A DNA stretch of 54,816 nucleotides. Origin: RGIG6353 sp964558655. GTDB lineage: Bacteria; Bacillota; Clostridia; Oscillospirales; SIG627. The notes beneath the pieces are model-generated. The model was given only the letters and a program-made list of their open reading frames with translations, ran no database searches and had not been told where the DNA came from. Location of the stretch: positions 1 to 54,816 of the forward strand of contig CAZLEX010000009.1 of the NCBI GenBank assembly GCA_964558655.1. Reading direction: 5' to 3'. Below, one piece after another: positions 30,996 to 40,156 of this stretch. Position 1 is the first letter of the stretch, and each line of letters begins with the position of its first letter. Made by a program: the position numbers and the translations under genes.

Positions 30996-32552
30996 TTACT
31001 GTTTTCCGAGTATAGCCTCCAATGCGTCGAGAGTCTTTTGACGGTCGTAGGTGGAGACATATATTCTCAAGACATCGCTTTCGTCAATTCCTCCGGCAGA
31101 GTGAGCGTTTCGACTGTTTCTTTTCTGAACCGAGAGGACGGAACAGTTCGGCGGCCAAAGAATATCGCGAATTTCTTTTCCTACGATAAAAGAACCCTTG
31201 CGTGCGGTGAAATAACCGTCAATAACTTCTGCTTTTTTGCCGGCGTTTTCCTGCCGTATTTTCGATTCTATGACGGTATCGTAAAAACATTCAAGTGCCA
31301 TTGTCTCTATGATTATGTATGAAATTGTTACCGCTGTTATCGTCGGTAGGATATTATTGAAAGCACCGAGTGCTTCGACGGAAAATATTACGGATGTTAT
31401 CGGAGTGCGTACAAACGCACTCATGAATGACGAAACGGAAATTACAACAACGGTTACATAATATTCAGCCGGGATAAGTCCGATTGAAACGGAAAATTCG
31501 GCAATAATTGCACCTATAATCGCACCGAAAGTAAGTGTGGGAATAAAAAGCCCGCCCGTTACACCTATGTTGTTCGCAAAAATCAGTAAAAACAGTCTGA
31601 TTAAGAGGAGCAGGGCAAGCACATACCATGTGCCTTCTCCTTCAAATATTTTTTCCATGAGGGAATGACCCGAACCGAGAGCATCTTTTACGAAAAAGCC
31701 TATCAGAGCCGTCAAGAGAAACATCAAAGAAACTTTAAAAGCAAAAGGAATTTTTTTCAGTTTTTGAGAAATGAACACATTTACCGTGCTGTAAAATTTT
31801 GTAAACAGTCCCGCAAGCAAACCGCAAATTATGCCGCAAATTACGGCAATCCATATATATTTGAGCGGCAGTGAGTCAAGTACGGCAATTTCAAAAAGCT
31901 TTGAATCCGTTTTAAATGCGTTTGCGAGTATTTCGGTTACGGCACTTCCGGAAATGACCGCAGTGGAGGCGACCATTATAATCATCGGAGTAAAGCGTCT
32001 GTGTGCTTCTTCAAGAGCAAAAAATATTCCGCTTAACGGTGCTCCCGTTGCCGCCGCAAATCCCGCCGATGCACCGCCGGTCATTATATATCGGTTCCAG
32101 GCCGAATTTTTTTTTGGGAAAATTTTTGCGACACCTTTTCCGACCGCCGTACCCATTTGTACACTCGGCCCCTCGTTGCCGAGAGGTATTCCGCATAAAT
32201 AAGTCGATAATGCCGATATGAAAAGCAAAAATATACTTTTAACCCAACTGAAACTTATAAGCCCTCTAAGAATGGCAACACTTGTGGGTATACCTCCTCC
32301 GCGACAATCTTTGGAGTATTTTAAAATCAGAGCCGATACAAAAGAAACGAGAAGTACTCCCAAAAGCAAGATAGGCAGTTTTTCGGGATTTAGCCGAACA
32401 TATGAGTAGGCTTTTTCCGAAACGGATATTACTTTTGACGAAACAAGTTTGAAAAAGAAAATCAAAATTCCCGTGAACGCTCCGGCGGCTGCGGAAACAA
32501 GAGTACAGGGAATGATTATATTTTTTATGTAAGTTATGTATTTGTTGTTCAT
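30996..32552 (-). CDS. ClC-type chloride/proton antiporter with C-terminal TrkA-C-like domain
   Basis: A 518-aa ClC membrane protein with about ten hydrophobic helices. The selectivity motifs are GGGIPTS near residue 85, GNEGPSVQ with the gating Glu127, and GGLFIPTLTFG. ALEEAH (Glu181/182) keeps the inner proton glutamate, so coupled Cl-/H+ exchange is expected rather than a channel. In GNEGP, Asn replaces the usual Lys of GKEGP. After residue 440 a soluble tail resembles a TrkA-C ligand-binding domain. The start is ATG 32552 after GGAGAAAA; a much longer reading frame upstream crosses the divergent GNAT gene and is not supported. Confidence 0.9.
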   Translation of the reverse strand: MNNKYITYIKNIIIPCTLVSAAAGAFTGILIFFFKLVSSKVISVSEKAYSYVRLNPEKLPILLLGVLLVSFVSALILKYSKDCRGGGIPTSVAILRGLISFSWVKSIFLLFISALSTYLCGIPLGNEGPSVQMGTAVGKGVAKIFPKKNSAWNRYIMTGGASAGFAAATGAPLSGIFFALEEAHRRFTPMIIMVASTAVISGSAVTEILANAFKTDSKLFEIAVLDSLPLKYIWIAVICGIICGLLAGLFTKFYSTVNVFISQKLKKIPFAFKVSLMFLLTALIGFFVKDALGSGHSLMEKIFEGEGTWYVLALLLLIRLFLLIFANNIGVTGGLFIPTLTFGAIIGAIIAEFSVSIGLIPAEYYVTVVVISVSSFMSAFVRTPITSVIFSVEALGAFNNILPTITAVTISYIIIETMALECFYDTVIESKIRQENAGKKAEVIDGYFTARKGSFIVGKEIRDILWPPNCSVLSVQKRNSRNAHSAGGIDESDVLRIYVSTYDRQKTLDALEAILGKQ

Positions 32553-32582
32553 TTTTTCTCCGATTGTGTAAATAAGCACTTG

Positions 32583-32611
32583 TTGCAAAACTTGAAAATA
32601 TATGATAAAAT
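32583..32611 (+). promoter_or_regulatory. Promoter of the GNAT gene
   Basis: TTGCAA (32583-32588), 17-bp spacer, TAAAAT (32606-32611). It is divergent from the ClC gene. Confidence 0.65.
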
Positions 32612-32644
32612 GGTAGCATAATATCCGAAAAGGAAGGTTTTGCT

Positions 32645-33172
32645 TTGGGTATACTGATTCGCAAAGTTGACATATGCGAGGCTGATAAAGTCCTTGAAAT
32701 ATACCGTATCGCCGGGAGAAGCATGAGAGAAAACGGGAATCCAAATCAGTGGAAAGAGGGTTACCCGTCGCGTGATCTTGTTTTAAGCGATATCGAAAAA
32801 GGAAATTTGTACGGTATCGAAAACGGCGAAAAGCTGTGTGCGGTATTCGTATTTCAGGGGCACGACTGCGACTATGATAAGTTAGCTTCGGGTGCGTGGC
32901 AGGGTGAAGCCTCTTACCGAGCAATACATCGGGTTGCTTCGGACGGCAGTATTCACAAGGTTGTGGAAAATATCATCAAGTATTGTAAAAGATTTAAATG
33001 CGATTTGAAAATAGACACACACGCCGATAACAAAATAATGCGTCATTTACTTGAAAAGAATAAGTTCGTCAAATGCGGAACCGTCAGGTTTCCGACAGGA
33101 GAGGAAAGAATTGCATATCAGTATGTGTACGACGGTTCGGATTCTGAAAAAAATGCACTCGCAAAGTATTGA
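32645..33172 (+). CDS. GNAT-family N-acetyltransferase
   Basis: A 175-aa acetyltransferase of the GNAT fold. It opens with ILIRKVDICEADKVLEIYRIAGRSM, the first strand and helix of the fold, has a central strand region (LYGIENGEKLCAVFVF) and ends with IDTHADNKIMRHLLEKNKFVKCG, the acetyl-CoA and last-helix region. The substrate is unknown; NPNQWKEGYPSRD is shared by a subgroup annotated only as acetyltransferase. The start is TTG 32645, 7 nt after AGGAAGG. It forms a single-gene unit between its promoter and the terminator at 33150. Confidence 0.85.
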   Translation: MGILIRKVDICEADKVLEIYRIAGRSMRENGNPNQWKEGYPSRDLVLSDIEKGNLYGIENGEKLCAVFVFQGHDCDYDKLASGAWQGEASYRAIHRVASDGSIHKVVENIIKYCKRFKCDLKIDTHADNKIMRHLLEKNKFVKCGTVRFPTGEERIAYQYVYDGSDSEKNALAKY

Positions 33173-33193
33173 CTTCGGAGTGCATTTTATTTT
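33150..33193 (+). terminator. Terminator of the GNAT gene
   Basis: AAAATGCACT / AGTGCATTTT (33150-33159, 33179-33188) with the GNAT stop codon in the loop and T-rich sequence after it. It may also serve the convergent ECF gene. Confidence 0.7.
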
Positions 33194-33208
33194 TACACCC
33201 GCCGTTTA

Positions 33209-33814
33209 TTATTTGAATGTCTTTTGAAATGCGGTAATAATCCTGCGAATTGCGGGAGTTAAAATAATATTTACACCGAATTCTGCAATGAAATTGATAC
33301 CCGCACAGCCTATTACAAGGAAATATATAAGCGAGGTTCCGTCAAGATATCCCGCTTCGGAGAGGGCATCTCCGAAAAACAGGAGACCGCCAGATATAAA
33401 AATACCGGTATTTACAACGGGAGCCGATGCTGAGGCGAGAAAAATTGCGAGAGTTTCGTTTTTTTCTTTAAGCAGCTTCCAAATAACTCCCGGAATGTAA
33501 CCTGCGAGAATCCCTTTCAAGAGGCATACAAGAACCGTGAAAACAGGTTCATGATCCAGGAGCATTGCGGTAAAAAGGTCTTGCTGCGTAATTCCGGATA
33601 ATATCGTCATTGCGGCAAAAGCAAAGCCCAAGAAAGCCCCTGTCACAGGACCTAAACAAACAGCTCCGACAACAATCGGAAGAAGAACGAAAGAAAAACT
33701 TGTACCGCCTATTTTTATCGTACCGCCGAAATATTGCAGGAAAATTATCATCGCAAAAAGCAATGCTGTTACTACCATATGAAATGTTTTGTCTTTTTTT
33801 TGCAATCTTGTCAT
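33209..33814 (-). CDS. ECF transporter S component
   Basis: A 201-aa membrane protein of the energy-coupling-factor substrate-binding (S) component type, with about six hydrophobic helices. The first helix region VVTALLFAMIIFLQYF and GAVCLGPVTGAFLGFAFA are typical of this class; S components capture vitamins or metals and share an ATPase module encoded elsewhere. No ATPase or EcfT gene is nearby, so it is a group II type. The substrate is unknown and no vitamin riboswitch precedes it. The start is ATG 33814 after GAGGTG; a GTG inside the ribosome site is rejected. Confidence 0.85.
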   Translation of the reverse strand: MTRLQKKDKTFHMVVTALLFAMIIFLQYFGGTIKIGGTSFSFVLLPIVVGAVCLGPVTGAFLGFAFAAMTILSGITQQDLFTAMLLDHEPVFTVLVCLLKGILAGYIPGVIWKLLKEKNETLAIFLASASAPVVNTGIFISGGLLFFGDALSEAGYLDGTSLIYFLVIGCAGINFIAEFGVNIILTPAIRRIITAFQKTFK

Positions 33815-33844
33815 AATTATCACCTCGTAAGATTTTCTGCCTGT

Positions 33845-33873
33845 ATGATATCACAAAAGCTCCTTTTTTGCAA
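33845..33873 (-). promoter_or_regulatory. Promoter of the ECF S-component gene
   Basis: Minus-strand TTGCAA (33868-33873), 17-bp spacer, TATCAT (33845-33850), about 30 bp before the start codon. Confidence 0.6.
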
Positions 33874-33932
33874 GAGCTTTTATAATTTTAATCATGTCGT
33901 ATGTGTGCGAATAAAAAAGCATACAAGACCTC

Positions 33933-33961
33933 TTGCAAAAAAGAAAGAAATGTAGTATAAT
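33933..33961 (+). promoter_or_regulatory. Promoter of argS
   Basis: TTGCAA (33933-33938), 17-bp spacer, TATAAT (33956-33961). The leader to argS is about 170 nt; it contains no T-box motif. Confidence 0.75.
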
Positions 33962-34106
33962 ACACTGAGGTCTTTTAGCTGATTGAAAAATGTGTAATGC
34001 GGTTTATCGAATTCGCTTTTTCAATACTTTTCGGACAAAATCACGGTGTGTCTTTCGATTATGCACCGTTTTATTTGAGAATGTAAAAGTTATATTGCCA
34101 TAAAAT

Positions 34107-34154
34107 AAGGAGGATTCGGCGTTAATGCCGAAATTGTTATGCAAAATTTTGTAA
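34107..34154 (+). promoter_or_regulatory. Unusual argS start region: distant ribosome site, hairpin and 9-codon ORF
   Basis: AAGGAGG (34107-34113) lies 25 nt before the argS ATG at 34139, too far for direct use. A hairpin TTCGGC / GCCGAA (34115-34120, 34127-34132) could bring the two closer. Alternatively a nine-codon frame, ATG 34125 to TAA 34154 (MPKLLCKIL), uses the site and overlaps argS, giving translational coupling. Confidence 0.55.
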
Positions 34155-35845
34155 AATCGTTTTCCGATGTACTGTCCTTGAAAATTTCTTCGGAATATTC
34201 ACTGGTAATTCCGTCGGACGAAATAGCCCGTATGCTTGAATATCCGCCGGATTCGAAAATGGGGGATGTTGCACTGCCTTGCTTTAAACTGAGCAAAACT
34301 TTGAGGGCATCTCCGATTAAGATTGCCGAAACGCTTGCCGACGGAATCGAATTTCCATATGCTTCAAAGGTGGAAGCGGTTTCCGGATACCTTAATGCGT
34401 TTGTTTCCGACGGTTATATTATTTCTTCGATCCTTTCCGAAATGTTGGAGTGCGGAGAAAACTACGGACGCTTGAGCGACGGTGACGGAAAAACGATGTG
34501 TATTGACTATTCTTCTCCGAATATGGCCAAGCGTTTTCATATAGGTCATCTCGGTACTACCGCAATAGGCAATTCGATTAAGCGTATTCACGAGTTTGCG
34601 GGATATAAGTGCATAGGTATAAATCATTTGGGAGACTGGGGCACACAGTACGGAAGACTTGCCGTTGCTTATGAAAAGTGGGGAAGCCGTGAAGAAGTCG
34701 AAAGGCTCGGCGTAAAGGAGCTTGAAAGAATATATCAAAAATTCTATATTGAAGCCGAAAAGGAACCGTCTCTTAACGATGAAGCAAGAGCGGCCTTTAC
34801 GAAGATGGAGAACGGCGATGAGAAACTTCTTGCGATTTGGCGTTGGTTCAGAGAGATAAGTCTTAAAGAATTTATGAAAACATATAATCTTCTCGGTATC
34901 GATTTTGAAAGTTACGCAGGTGAAAGTTTTTACAATGACAAAATGGACGCTGTCGTGAAAGAGCTTGAGCAAAAAGGGCTTCTTGTTGACAGTGACGGTG
35001 CAAAAATCGTTCCTTTGGACGAGTACAATATGCCTCCGTGCATAATCTTGAAAAGCGACGGCTCCACCATTTACGCAACCCGTGATATTACAGCCGCTCT
35101 TTACCGTAAAAACACTTATCATTTTGACAAATGTATTTATGTAACCGATGCAGGACAGAGTTTACACTTTGCACAGTTTTTCAAAGTCATAGGCCTTATG
35201 GGGTATGATTGGGAGAATGAACTTGTTCATGTGCCTTACGGGAAAATAAGCGTCGGCGGGCAGAAGCTTGCCACCCGTGCCGGAAATGCAATACTTCTTA
35301 CCGACCTTTTTGACGAGGCGATATCCCGTGTAAGAGCCATAATCGAAGAAAAAAATCCGGATTGCGAAAACAAAGACGAAATTGCCCGTAAAGTCGGCGT
35401 CGGTGCGGTGCTGTTTAATCAACTTTCAAACGGCAGAATAAAAGATATCAACTTTATATGGGAAGATGCGTTAAATTTCGACGGAAATACAGGCCCTTAT
35501 GTTCAATATACTTATGCGAGAGTATCCAGCGTAATCGAAAGAGCCGGTGCTTTTACCGAACCTTCGGCCAATGTAGGTCTTTCGTTTGACGAAAAAGAAA
35601 TGATAAATATACTTTCACGCTTCCCGGACAGAGTTCGTCAGGCTTTGGAAGAGTACGAACCGTCCGTCATATCCAGATATCTTCTCGATGTATGTCATAC
35701 ATTCAATCGGTTTTATCACAATTGTCCGATTCTTCGGGCGACCGATGAAGAAAAGAGTGTAAGAATTGCGATTTGCCGTGCGGCAAAAGCCGTTATAGGC
35801 AACGGACTTTGGCTTATCGGTATGGAAAAAACAGAAAAAATATAA
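34139..35845 (+). CDS. argS: Arginyl-tRNA synthetase
   Basis: Class I synthetase charging tRNA-Arg (568 aa). The N-terminal region of about 110 residues is the tRNA D-loop-binding domain. RFHIGHLGTTAIGNS carries HIGH at 134-137. The KMSKS loop is degenerate, at GQKLATRAGNAILL, which is normal in this enzyme. TYARVSSV begins the C-terminal DALR anticodon domain. No in-frame start lies upstream of ATG 34139 within the ribosome site region, so this start is kept despite the odd spacing. It is followed 13 bp later by a YebC-family gene. Confidence 0.95.
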   Translation: MQNFVKSFSDVLSLKISSEYSLVIPSDEIARMLEYPPDSKMGDVALPCFKLSKTLRASPIKIAETLADGIEFPYASKVEAVSGYLNAFVSDGYIISSILSEMLECGENYGRLSDGDGKTMCIDYSSPNMAKRFHIGHLGTTAIGNSIKRIHEFAGYKCIGINHLGDWGTQYGRLAVAYEKWGSREEVERLGVKELERIYQKFYIEAEKEPSLNDEARAAFTKMENGDEKLLAIWRWFREISLKEFMKTYNLLGIDFESYAGESFYNDKMDAVVKELEQKGLLVDSDGAKIVPLDEYNMPPCIILKSDGSTIYATRDITAALYRKNTYHFDKCIYVTDAGQSLHFAQFFKVIGLMGYDWENELVHVPYGKISVGGQKLATRAGNAILLTDLFDEAISRVRAIIEEKNPDCENKDEIARKVGVGAVLFNQLSNGRIKDINFIWEDALNFDGNTGPYVQYTYARVSSVIERAGAFTEPSANVGLSFDEKEMINILSRFPDRVRQALEEYEPSVISRYLLDVCHTFNRFYHNCPILRATDEEKSVRIAICRAAKAVIGNGLWLIGMEKTEKI

Positions 35846-35858
35846 AGAGGTGTTATAA

Positions 35859-36584
35859 ATGTCAGGACATTCAAAATGGAAAAATATCATGCACAAAAAG
35901 GAAAAGACCGACGCACAGAGAGCAAAGGTTTTTACGAAAGTCGGAAAAGAAATTGCTGTTGCGGTAAAAGAGGGCGGACCGGATCCGACATCGAATACAA
36001 AATTACGCGATCTTATTACAAAAGCAAAGTCGCTTAATGTTCCCAACGACAATATAGACCGTATAATAAAAAAGGCGAGTTCCAATGACGCTGCCGATTA
36101 TGAAGTGATTTACTATGAAGGATACGGTCCGTCGGGTATTGCGGTTATGGTTGAAGCAACTACGGATAACCGTAACCGTACCGGTGCCGAAGTCCGTCAT
36201 TATTTTGATAAATTCGGAGGAAATCTCGGAACAATAGGCTGTGTAAGCTTTATGTTCTCCGACAAAGGAATTATTGTTGTCGATGACGAAGACGACGATA
36301 TTGATGAGGACACTATAATGGAGGCCGCTCTCGATGCGGGGGCCGAAGATGTTGCACTTGAAGACGGTTTCTTTGAAATAATGACCTCTCCGGCCGATTT
36401 GGATACCGTAAAGCGTGCACTTGAAGATGCCGGGTACAAAATCAGTTCTGCCGAACAGGATAAAATCCCGTCGTCTTATTCACCTCTCAGCGAAGAAGAC
36501 GATATTACAAAGATGAACAGGCTTTTGGAATCTTTGGAAGAAAACGAAGATGTTACAAATGTATGGCACAATTGGGACAATTAA
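35859..36584 (+). CDS. YebC/PmpR-family protein
   Basis: A 241-aa protein of the YebC/TACO1 family, defined by the N-terminal MSGHSKWKNIMHKKEKTDA and NVPNDNIDRIIKKA. Members were described as DNA-binding regulators; later work links the family to translation of proline stretches at the ribosome. The central GYGPSGIAVMVEATTDNRNRT and the acidic C-terminal region are present, and length is usual. AGAGGTG precedes the ATG. It is cotranscribed with argS and ends before a strong hairpin at 36615-36645. Confidence 0.93.
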   Translation: MSGHSKWKNIMHKKEKTDAQRAKVFTKVGKEIAVAVKEGGPDPTSNTKLRDLITKAKSLNVPNDNIDRIIKKASSNDAADYEVIYYEGYGPSGIAVMVEATTDNRNRTGAEVRHYFDKFGGNLGTIGCVSFMFSDKGIIVVDDEDDDIDEDTIMEAALDAGAEDVALEDGFFEIMTSPADLDTVKRALEDAGYKISSAEQDKIPSSYSPLSEEDDITKMNRLLESLEENEDVTNVWHNWDN

Positions 36585-36611
36585 GTTTTAAACAGTAAAT
36601 TTTGTTGAAAA

Positions 36612-36648
36612 AAAGAACCGACCGATAAAAAATATCGGCCGGTTCTCG
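36612..36648. terminator. Hairpin after the yebC-like gene
   Basis: GAACCGACCGATA / TATCGGCCGGTTC (36615-36627, 36633-36645), one mismatch. The T-run expected after the stem is absent on the plus strand but present on the minus strand, although no minus-strand gene precedes it. Confidence 0.55.
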
Positions 36649-36696
36649 TACTTACGGGACTATATTTCGAAAAAATGCGCTTTTTGCAAAAATTAC

Positions 36697-36725
36697 TTGC
36701 ATTTTTGCAAAAAAAATAGTATAAT
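36697..36725 (+). promoter_or_regulatory. Promoter of comM
   Basis: TTGCAT (36697-36702), 17-bp spacer, TATAAT (36720-36725). The start near 36732 supports ATG 36777 as the comM start. Confidence 0.75.
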
Positions 36726-36776
36726 AAAATGGATATAATGCTGTTTTTCACAAGTAAAAAACAAGGAGGTGCAAAT

Positions 36777-38297
36777 ATGGTAACTACGGTTTCTACGGTT
36801 GCCCTTTTCGGACTTACCGGCTTTGAGGTAACGGTTGAATGTAACTGTGAAAAAGGACTGCCGGACATTTCCGTAATAGGACTGCCGGACACTACGGTCA
36901 AAGAGGCTGTTGACAGAATTCGTTCCGCTGCGGAAAATAACAGTCTTCCGTTTGTTCGCTGCCGTACAACTTTTAATTTGGCGCCCGCCGATAAAAAGAA
37001 AACCGGAGCTTATTTTGACCTTCCTTTGCTTATATCGCTCCTTAAGCACTCAGTCCTTTCCGACACCGATACAGATGATGCGTGCTTTGTCGGAGAGCTT
37101 TCGCTTAAAGGCGAATTGCGTTCGATAGGCGGTGCCCTTGCAATATCGCTTGCCGCAAAAAAAGCCGGCAAAAAGCGTTTGTTTTTACCGGCATACAATG
37201 CAGCCGAAGCCGCTCTTGTTGACGGGATAGAAGTTTTCGGAATTAATACTCTTAATGAGATAATAGATCATCTTAAAGGGCTTGAGGTAAAGCTTCCTTG
37301 CCCGAAGGTTTCCGCTGTATCGGAATGTATTGTACCCGAAGTGGATTTTTCTCAGATAAAGGGACAGGAAACAGCCAAAAGAGCTATGGAAATTGCCGCT
37401 GTGGGAGCACACAATATTCTGCTTATAGGCCCTCCGGGATCCGGAAAAAGCATGCTTTCTCACGCTCTTGCGGGGATTTTACCGGATATGAGTTACGAAG
37501 AAATGATTGAGACCACAAATATTCATTCGGTGTGCGGGAATTTGCATGACAAGTGTCATCTAATTTCAACCCGCCCGGTAAGAAGTCCTCATCACACTGT
37601 CTCTCATGTCGGAATGGTCGGCGGCGGTACATCTCCGAATCCTGGAGAAGTGTCTCTTGCTCATAACGGAGTGCTTTTTCTCGATGAATTTCCCGAATTT
37701 TCAAAAAAGACGCTTGAGGCACTTCGACAGCCGGTTGAAGACGGTTGTATAACGGTTACGAGATCCGAATACAAAATTACATATCCGAGCCGTTTTATGC
37801 TCGTTTGTGCTATGAATCCGTGCCCTTGCGGTTTTTTCGGTTCATCTCAAAAGTTTTGTACTTGCACTCCGTCACAGGTTCGCCGTTATGTTTCCAAAAT
37901 CTCAGGACCTCTTCTTGACAGGATTGACATTCAGATTGAAGTGCCTGCGGTTAGTTACGACGAAATAAATTCACGGGATTTGTGTGAAAAATCCGAGACC
38001 GTGAAGCAAAGGGTAAACCGTGCGAGAGATTTTCGAAAAGAAAGAATGAAGGTTTTGGGGGGTGACGGTTTCGACGAAAGCGGTAAAAAAGAGTATGCTT
38101 CATTTACGCAGGATGCCGACACGGTTCTGAAAAAAGCTTTTGATACACTTTCTCTTTCGGCAAGAGGTTACACCAGAACAGTTCGCGTTGCACGCACAAT
38201 AGCCGACATGGACTTTAGTTATGAAGTAAAGCCTTGTCATGTTTATGAGGCAATAAGATTGAGACAGCTTGATCGAAAATATTTTGGAAATTCGTAA
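36777..38297 (+). CDS. comM: ComM-type AAA+ ATPase (magnesium-chelatase-like)
   Basis: A 506-aa YifB/ComM-family protein, a hexameric helicase that promotes branch migration during natural transformation in species studied. The N-terminal domain has LPDISVIGLPDTTVKEAVDRI and FNLAPADKKKTGAYFDLP. The AAA+ part has Walker A GPPGSGKS (218-225), GVLFLDEFPEF and FMLVCAMNPCPCGFFG, whose Cys cluster continues to CTCTPSQVRRY. The start is ATG 36777 after AAGGAGGT; the ATG at 36729 lies before the predicted transcript start. It is the first gene of a unit continuing to dnaG. Confidence 0.93.
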   Translation: MVTTVSTVALFGLTGFEVTVECNCEKGLPDISVIGLPDTTVKEAVDRIRSAAENNSLPFVRCRTTFNLAPADKKKTGAYFDLPLLISLLKHSVLSDTDTDDACFVGELSLKGELRSIGGALAISLAAKKAGKKRLFLPAYNAAEAALVDGIEVFGINTLNEIIDHLKGLEVKLPCPKVSAVSECIVPEVDFSQIKGQETAKRAMEIAAVGAHNILLIGPPGSGKSMLSHALAGILPDMSYEEMIETTNIHSVCGNLHDKCHLISTRPVRSPHHTVSHVGMVGGGTSPNPGEVSLAHNGVLFLDEFPEFSKKTLEALRQPVEDGCITVTRSEYKITYPSRFMLVCAMNPCPCGFFGSSQKFCTCTPSQVRRYVSKISGPLLDRIDIQIEVPAVSYDEINSRDLCEKSETVKQRVNRARDFRKERMKVLGGDGFDESGKKEYASFTQDADTVLKKAFDTLSLSARGYTRTVRVARTIADMDFSYEVKPCHVYEAIRLRQLDRKYFGNS

Positions 38298-38355
38298 AAA
38301 AACAGAGGATTTTTCAAAAAAGATGCGTATATCTTATTTGTAAGGGGGAGATTGA

Positions 38356-40122
38356 GTGGCTTTACCGCAGGCTTTTTTGCAAGAACTTAAAAGCAGGTGT
38401 AATATAGAAGATATTATTTCTCAATATGTACAGCTCAAGCGTGCAGGCTCAAATCTCGTCGGTTGCTGTCCTTTTCACAGTGAGCGAACACCGTCGTTTA
38501 CCGTGTTTTTGAACCGTGAAAACTTTTACTGCTTCGGTTGCGGAGCGGGCGGAGATGTTATTACATTTATTATGAAAATAAAAAATGTCGATTATATCAC
38601 CGCAGTTCAGTATTTATCGGATCGTGCAGGGCTTTCGATGCCCGACGACAACTTTTTTCAGTCCGAAAAAAAGGTCAACCGTGAGCGTTTCTTTGAGATG
38701 AATAAATGTGCGGCACGGTTTTTTCACGAAGCGCTTATGTCTTCGGAAAACAGGGACGCACTGAAATACATTACCGACAGAGGACTTACCGTTTCTACTT
38801 TACGGCGATTCGGAATCGGATATGCCGATACATCATGGGACGGATTGACCGGATATCTCATGTCACGCGGGTATACGAAAGAAGAATTGTGCGAAGGCTT
38901 TTTGTCCGGAACATCGAAAAAGACAGGCAAACTTTTCGATATGTTTCGCGGCAGGATAATTTTTCCGATTTTTGACACTTCCAAAAACATCATAGCGTTC
39001 GGAGGAAGAATTATCGGAGACGGAACTCCGAAATATTTAAATTCTTCCGATACTCCCGTTTTTAAAAAAAGCCGAAATCTTTATGCTCTGGAACATGCGA
39101 AAAACAACACGGATTCGTCTTTGATACTGTGTGAGGGATACATGGATGTGGTGTCGCTGCAGCAGGCGGGTTTTTCCAATGCTGTTGCAACGCTCGGAAC
39201 GGCGATCACACCAGACCAGGCGAGAATAATGTCAAGGTACGCCTCTACCGTTTACATTTCCTACGATTCGGACGATGCCGGACAGCGTGCCGCAAAAAAG
39301 GCGATAGATCTTTTGTCTCAGGTGGGAATTACGGTTAAAGTGATTCGTGTCGAAAACGCCAAAGATCCCGATGAGTTTGTAAAAAAATACGGGAAAGGTG
39401 CTTTTGAAAAACTCCTTTTAAAATCAAACGGGCATATCGATTACACTCTTTCAAATATAGAGGCCAGATATTCAATGGAAGTTCCGGAAGAAAAACTGAA
39501 GTATATTAAGGAGTGCTGTCAAATGCTTTCCGGAGTATACAGCAGTATCGAGCGTGAAATTTATATACAAAAAATTTCCGCAAAATCTTCGGTTCCTCCC
39601 GACATTATTCGCACGGAAATTGAAAAAAATCAGCGAAAGGCGAGAAAAAGTGCCGAAAAAGAACGCATAAAAACGGATATACAGACGGGAGTCGGCTGGG
39701 GTGACAGAGTAATAAAAGACGCATCTGTGAATTTGTCTACCGTAAAGAAAGAAGAAAATCTTTTGGGAATATTGCTAATCCGTCCGGAATACCTTGACGA
39801 CAAAAGATTTGAGCAGGTGCTTGACGGCGATTTGTTTCAATGTGAGTTTACAAAAAAGGTTTATGAAAAATTTTCTCAGTTGAGAGACGGAGACGGGTTT
39901 GATTTGTCCTGTCTCGGAGAATATTTTTCTCCCGATGAAATGGGGAGAATTATGAAGTTTGTCGTGTCGCGTGAAAAGCTTTTGAACAATTCGGCGGAAG
40001 TCGCACTGGAACTTGCACAGTCGCTGAAAAAGATAGCACTTTCGAGAAGTGACTGCGACAGCGGTACGGATGTTTCGTTTTTGGAAACTCTTGAGAAGAT
40101 AAAGAAGTCTAAAACAAAATAA
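38356..40122 (+). CDS. dnaG: DNA primase
   Basis: Makes RNA primers for replication (588 aa). The N-terminal CHC2 zinc finger has CCPFHSERTPSF and FYCFGCGAGGDV (Cys38, His41, Cys59, Cys62). The core contains GRIIFPIFD and the TOPRIM motifs LCEGYMDVVSLQQAG and YISYDSDDAGQRAA. The C-terminal part is helical and binds the helicase. The start is GTG 38356, 6-8 nt after AAGGGGGAG. It sits before the sigma factor genes as in the classical macromolecular-synthesis operon. Confidence 0.95.
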   Translation: MALPQAFLQELKSRCNIEDIISQYVQLKRAGSNLVGCCPFHSERTPSFTVFLNRENFYCFGCGAGGDVITFIMKIKNVDYITAVQYLSDRAGLSMPDDNFFQSEKKVNRERFFEMNKCAARFFHEALMSSENRDALKYITDRGLTVSTLRRFGIGYADTSWDGLTGYLMSRGYTKEELCEGFLSGTSKKTGKLFDMFRGRIIFPIFDTSKNIIAFGGRIIGDGTPKYLNSSDTPVFKKSRNLYALEHAKNNTDSSLILCEGYMDVVSLQQAGFSNAVATLGTAITPDQARIMSRYASTVYISYDSDDAGQRAAKKAIDLLSQVGITVKVIRVENAKDPDEFVKKYGKGAFEKLLLKSNGHIDYTLSNIEARYSMEVPEEKLKYIKECCQMLSGVYSSIEREIYIQKISAKSSVPPDIIRTEIEKNQRKARKSAEKERIKTDIQTGVGWGDRVIKDASVNLSTVKKEENLLGILLIRPEYLDDKRFEQVLDGDLFQCEFTKKVYEKFSQLRDGDGFDLSCLGEYFSPDEMGRIMKFVVSREKLLNNSAEVALELAQSLKKIALSRSDCDSGTDVSFLETLEKIKKSKTK

Positions 40123-40156
40123 AACCATACAGTGAAAAGTCGAAAGGAACGAAGTC

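Noticed and set aside
32553..32924. Longer N-terminus of the ClC protein (124 extra codons)
   Set aside because: It runs antisense through the GNAT gene, is rich in Arg and Ser with no membrane character, and ATG 32552 has a good ribosome site.
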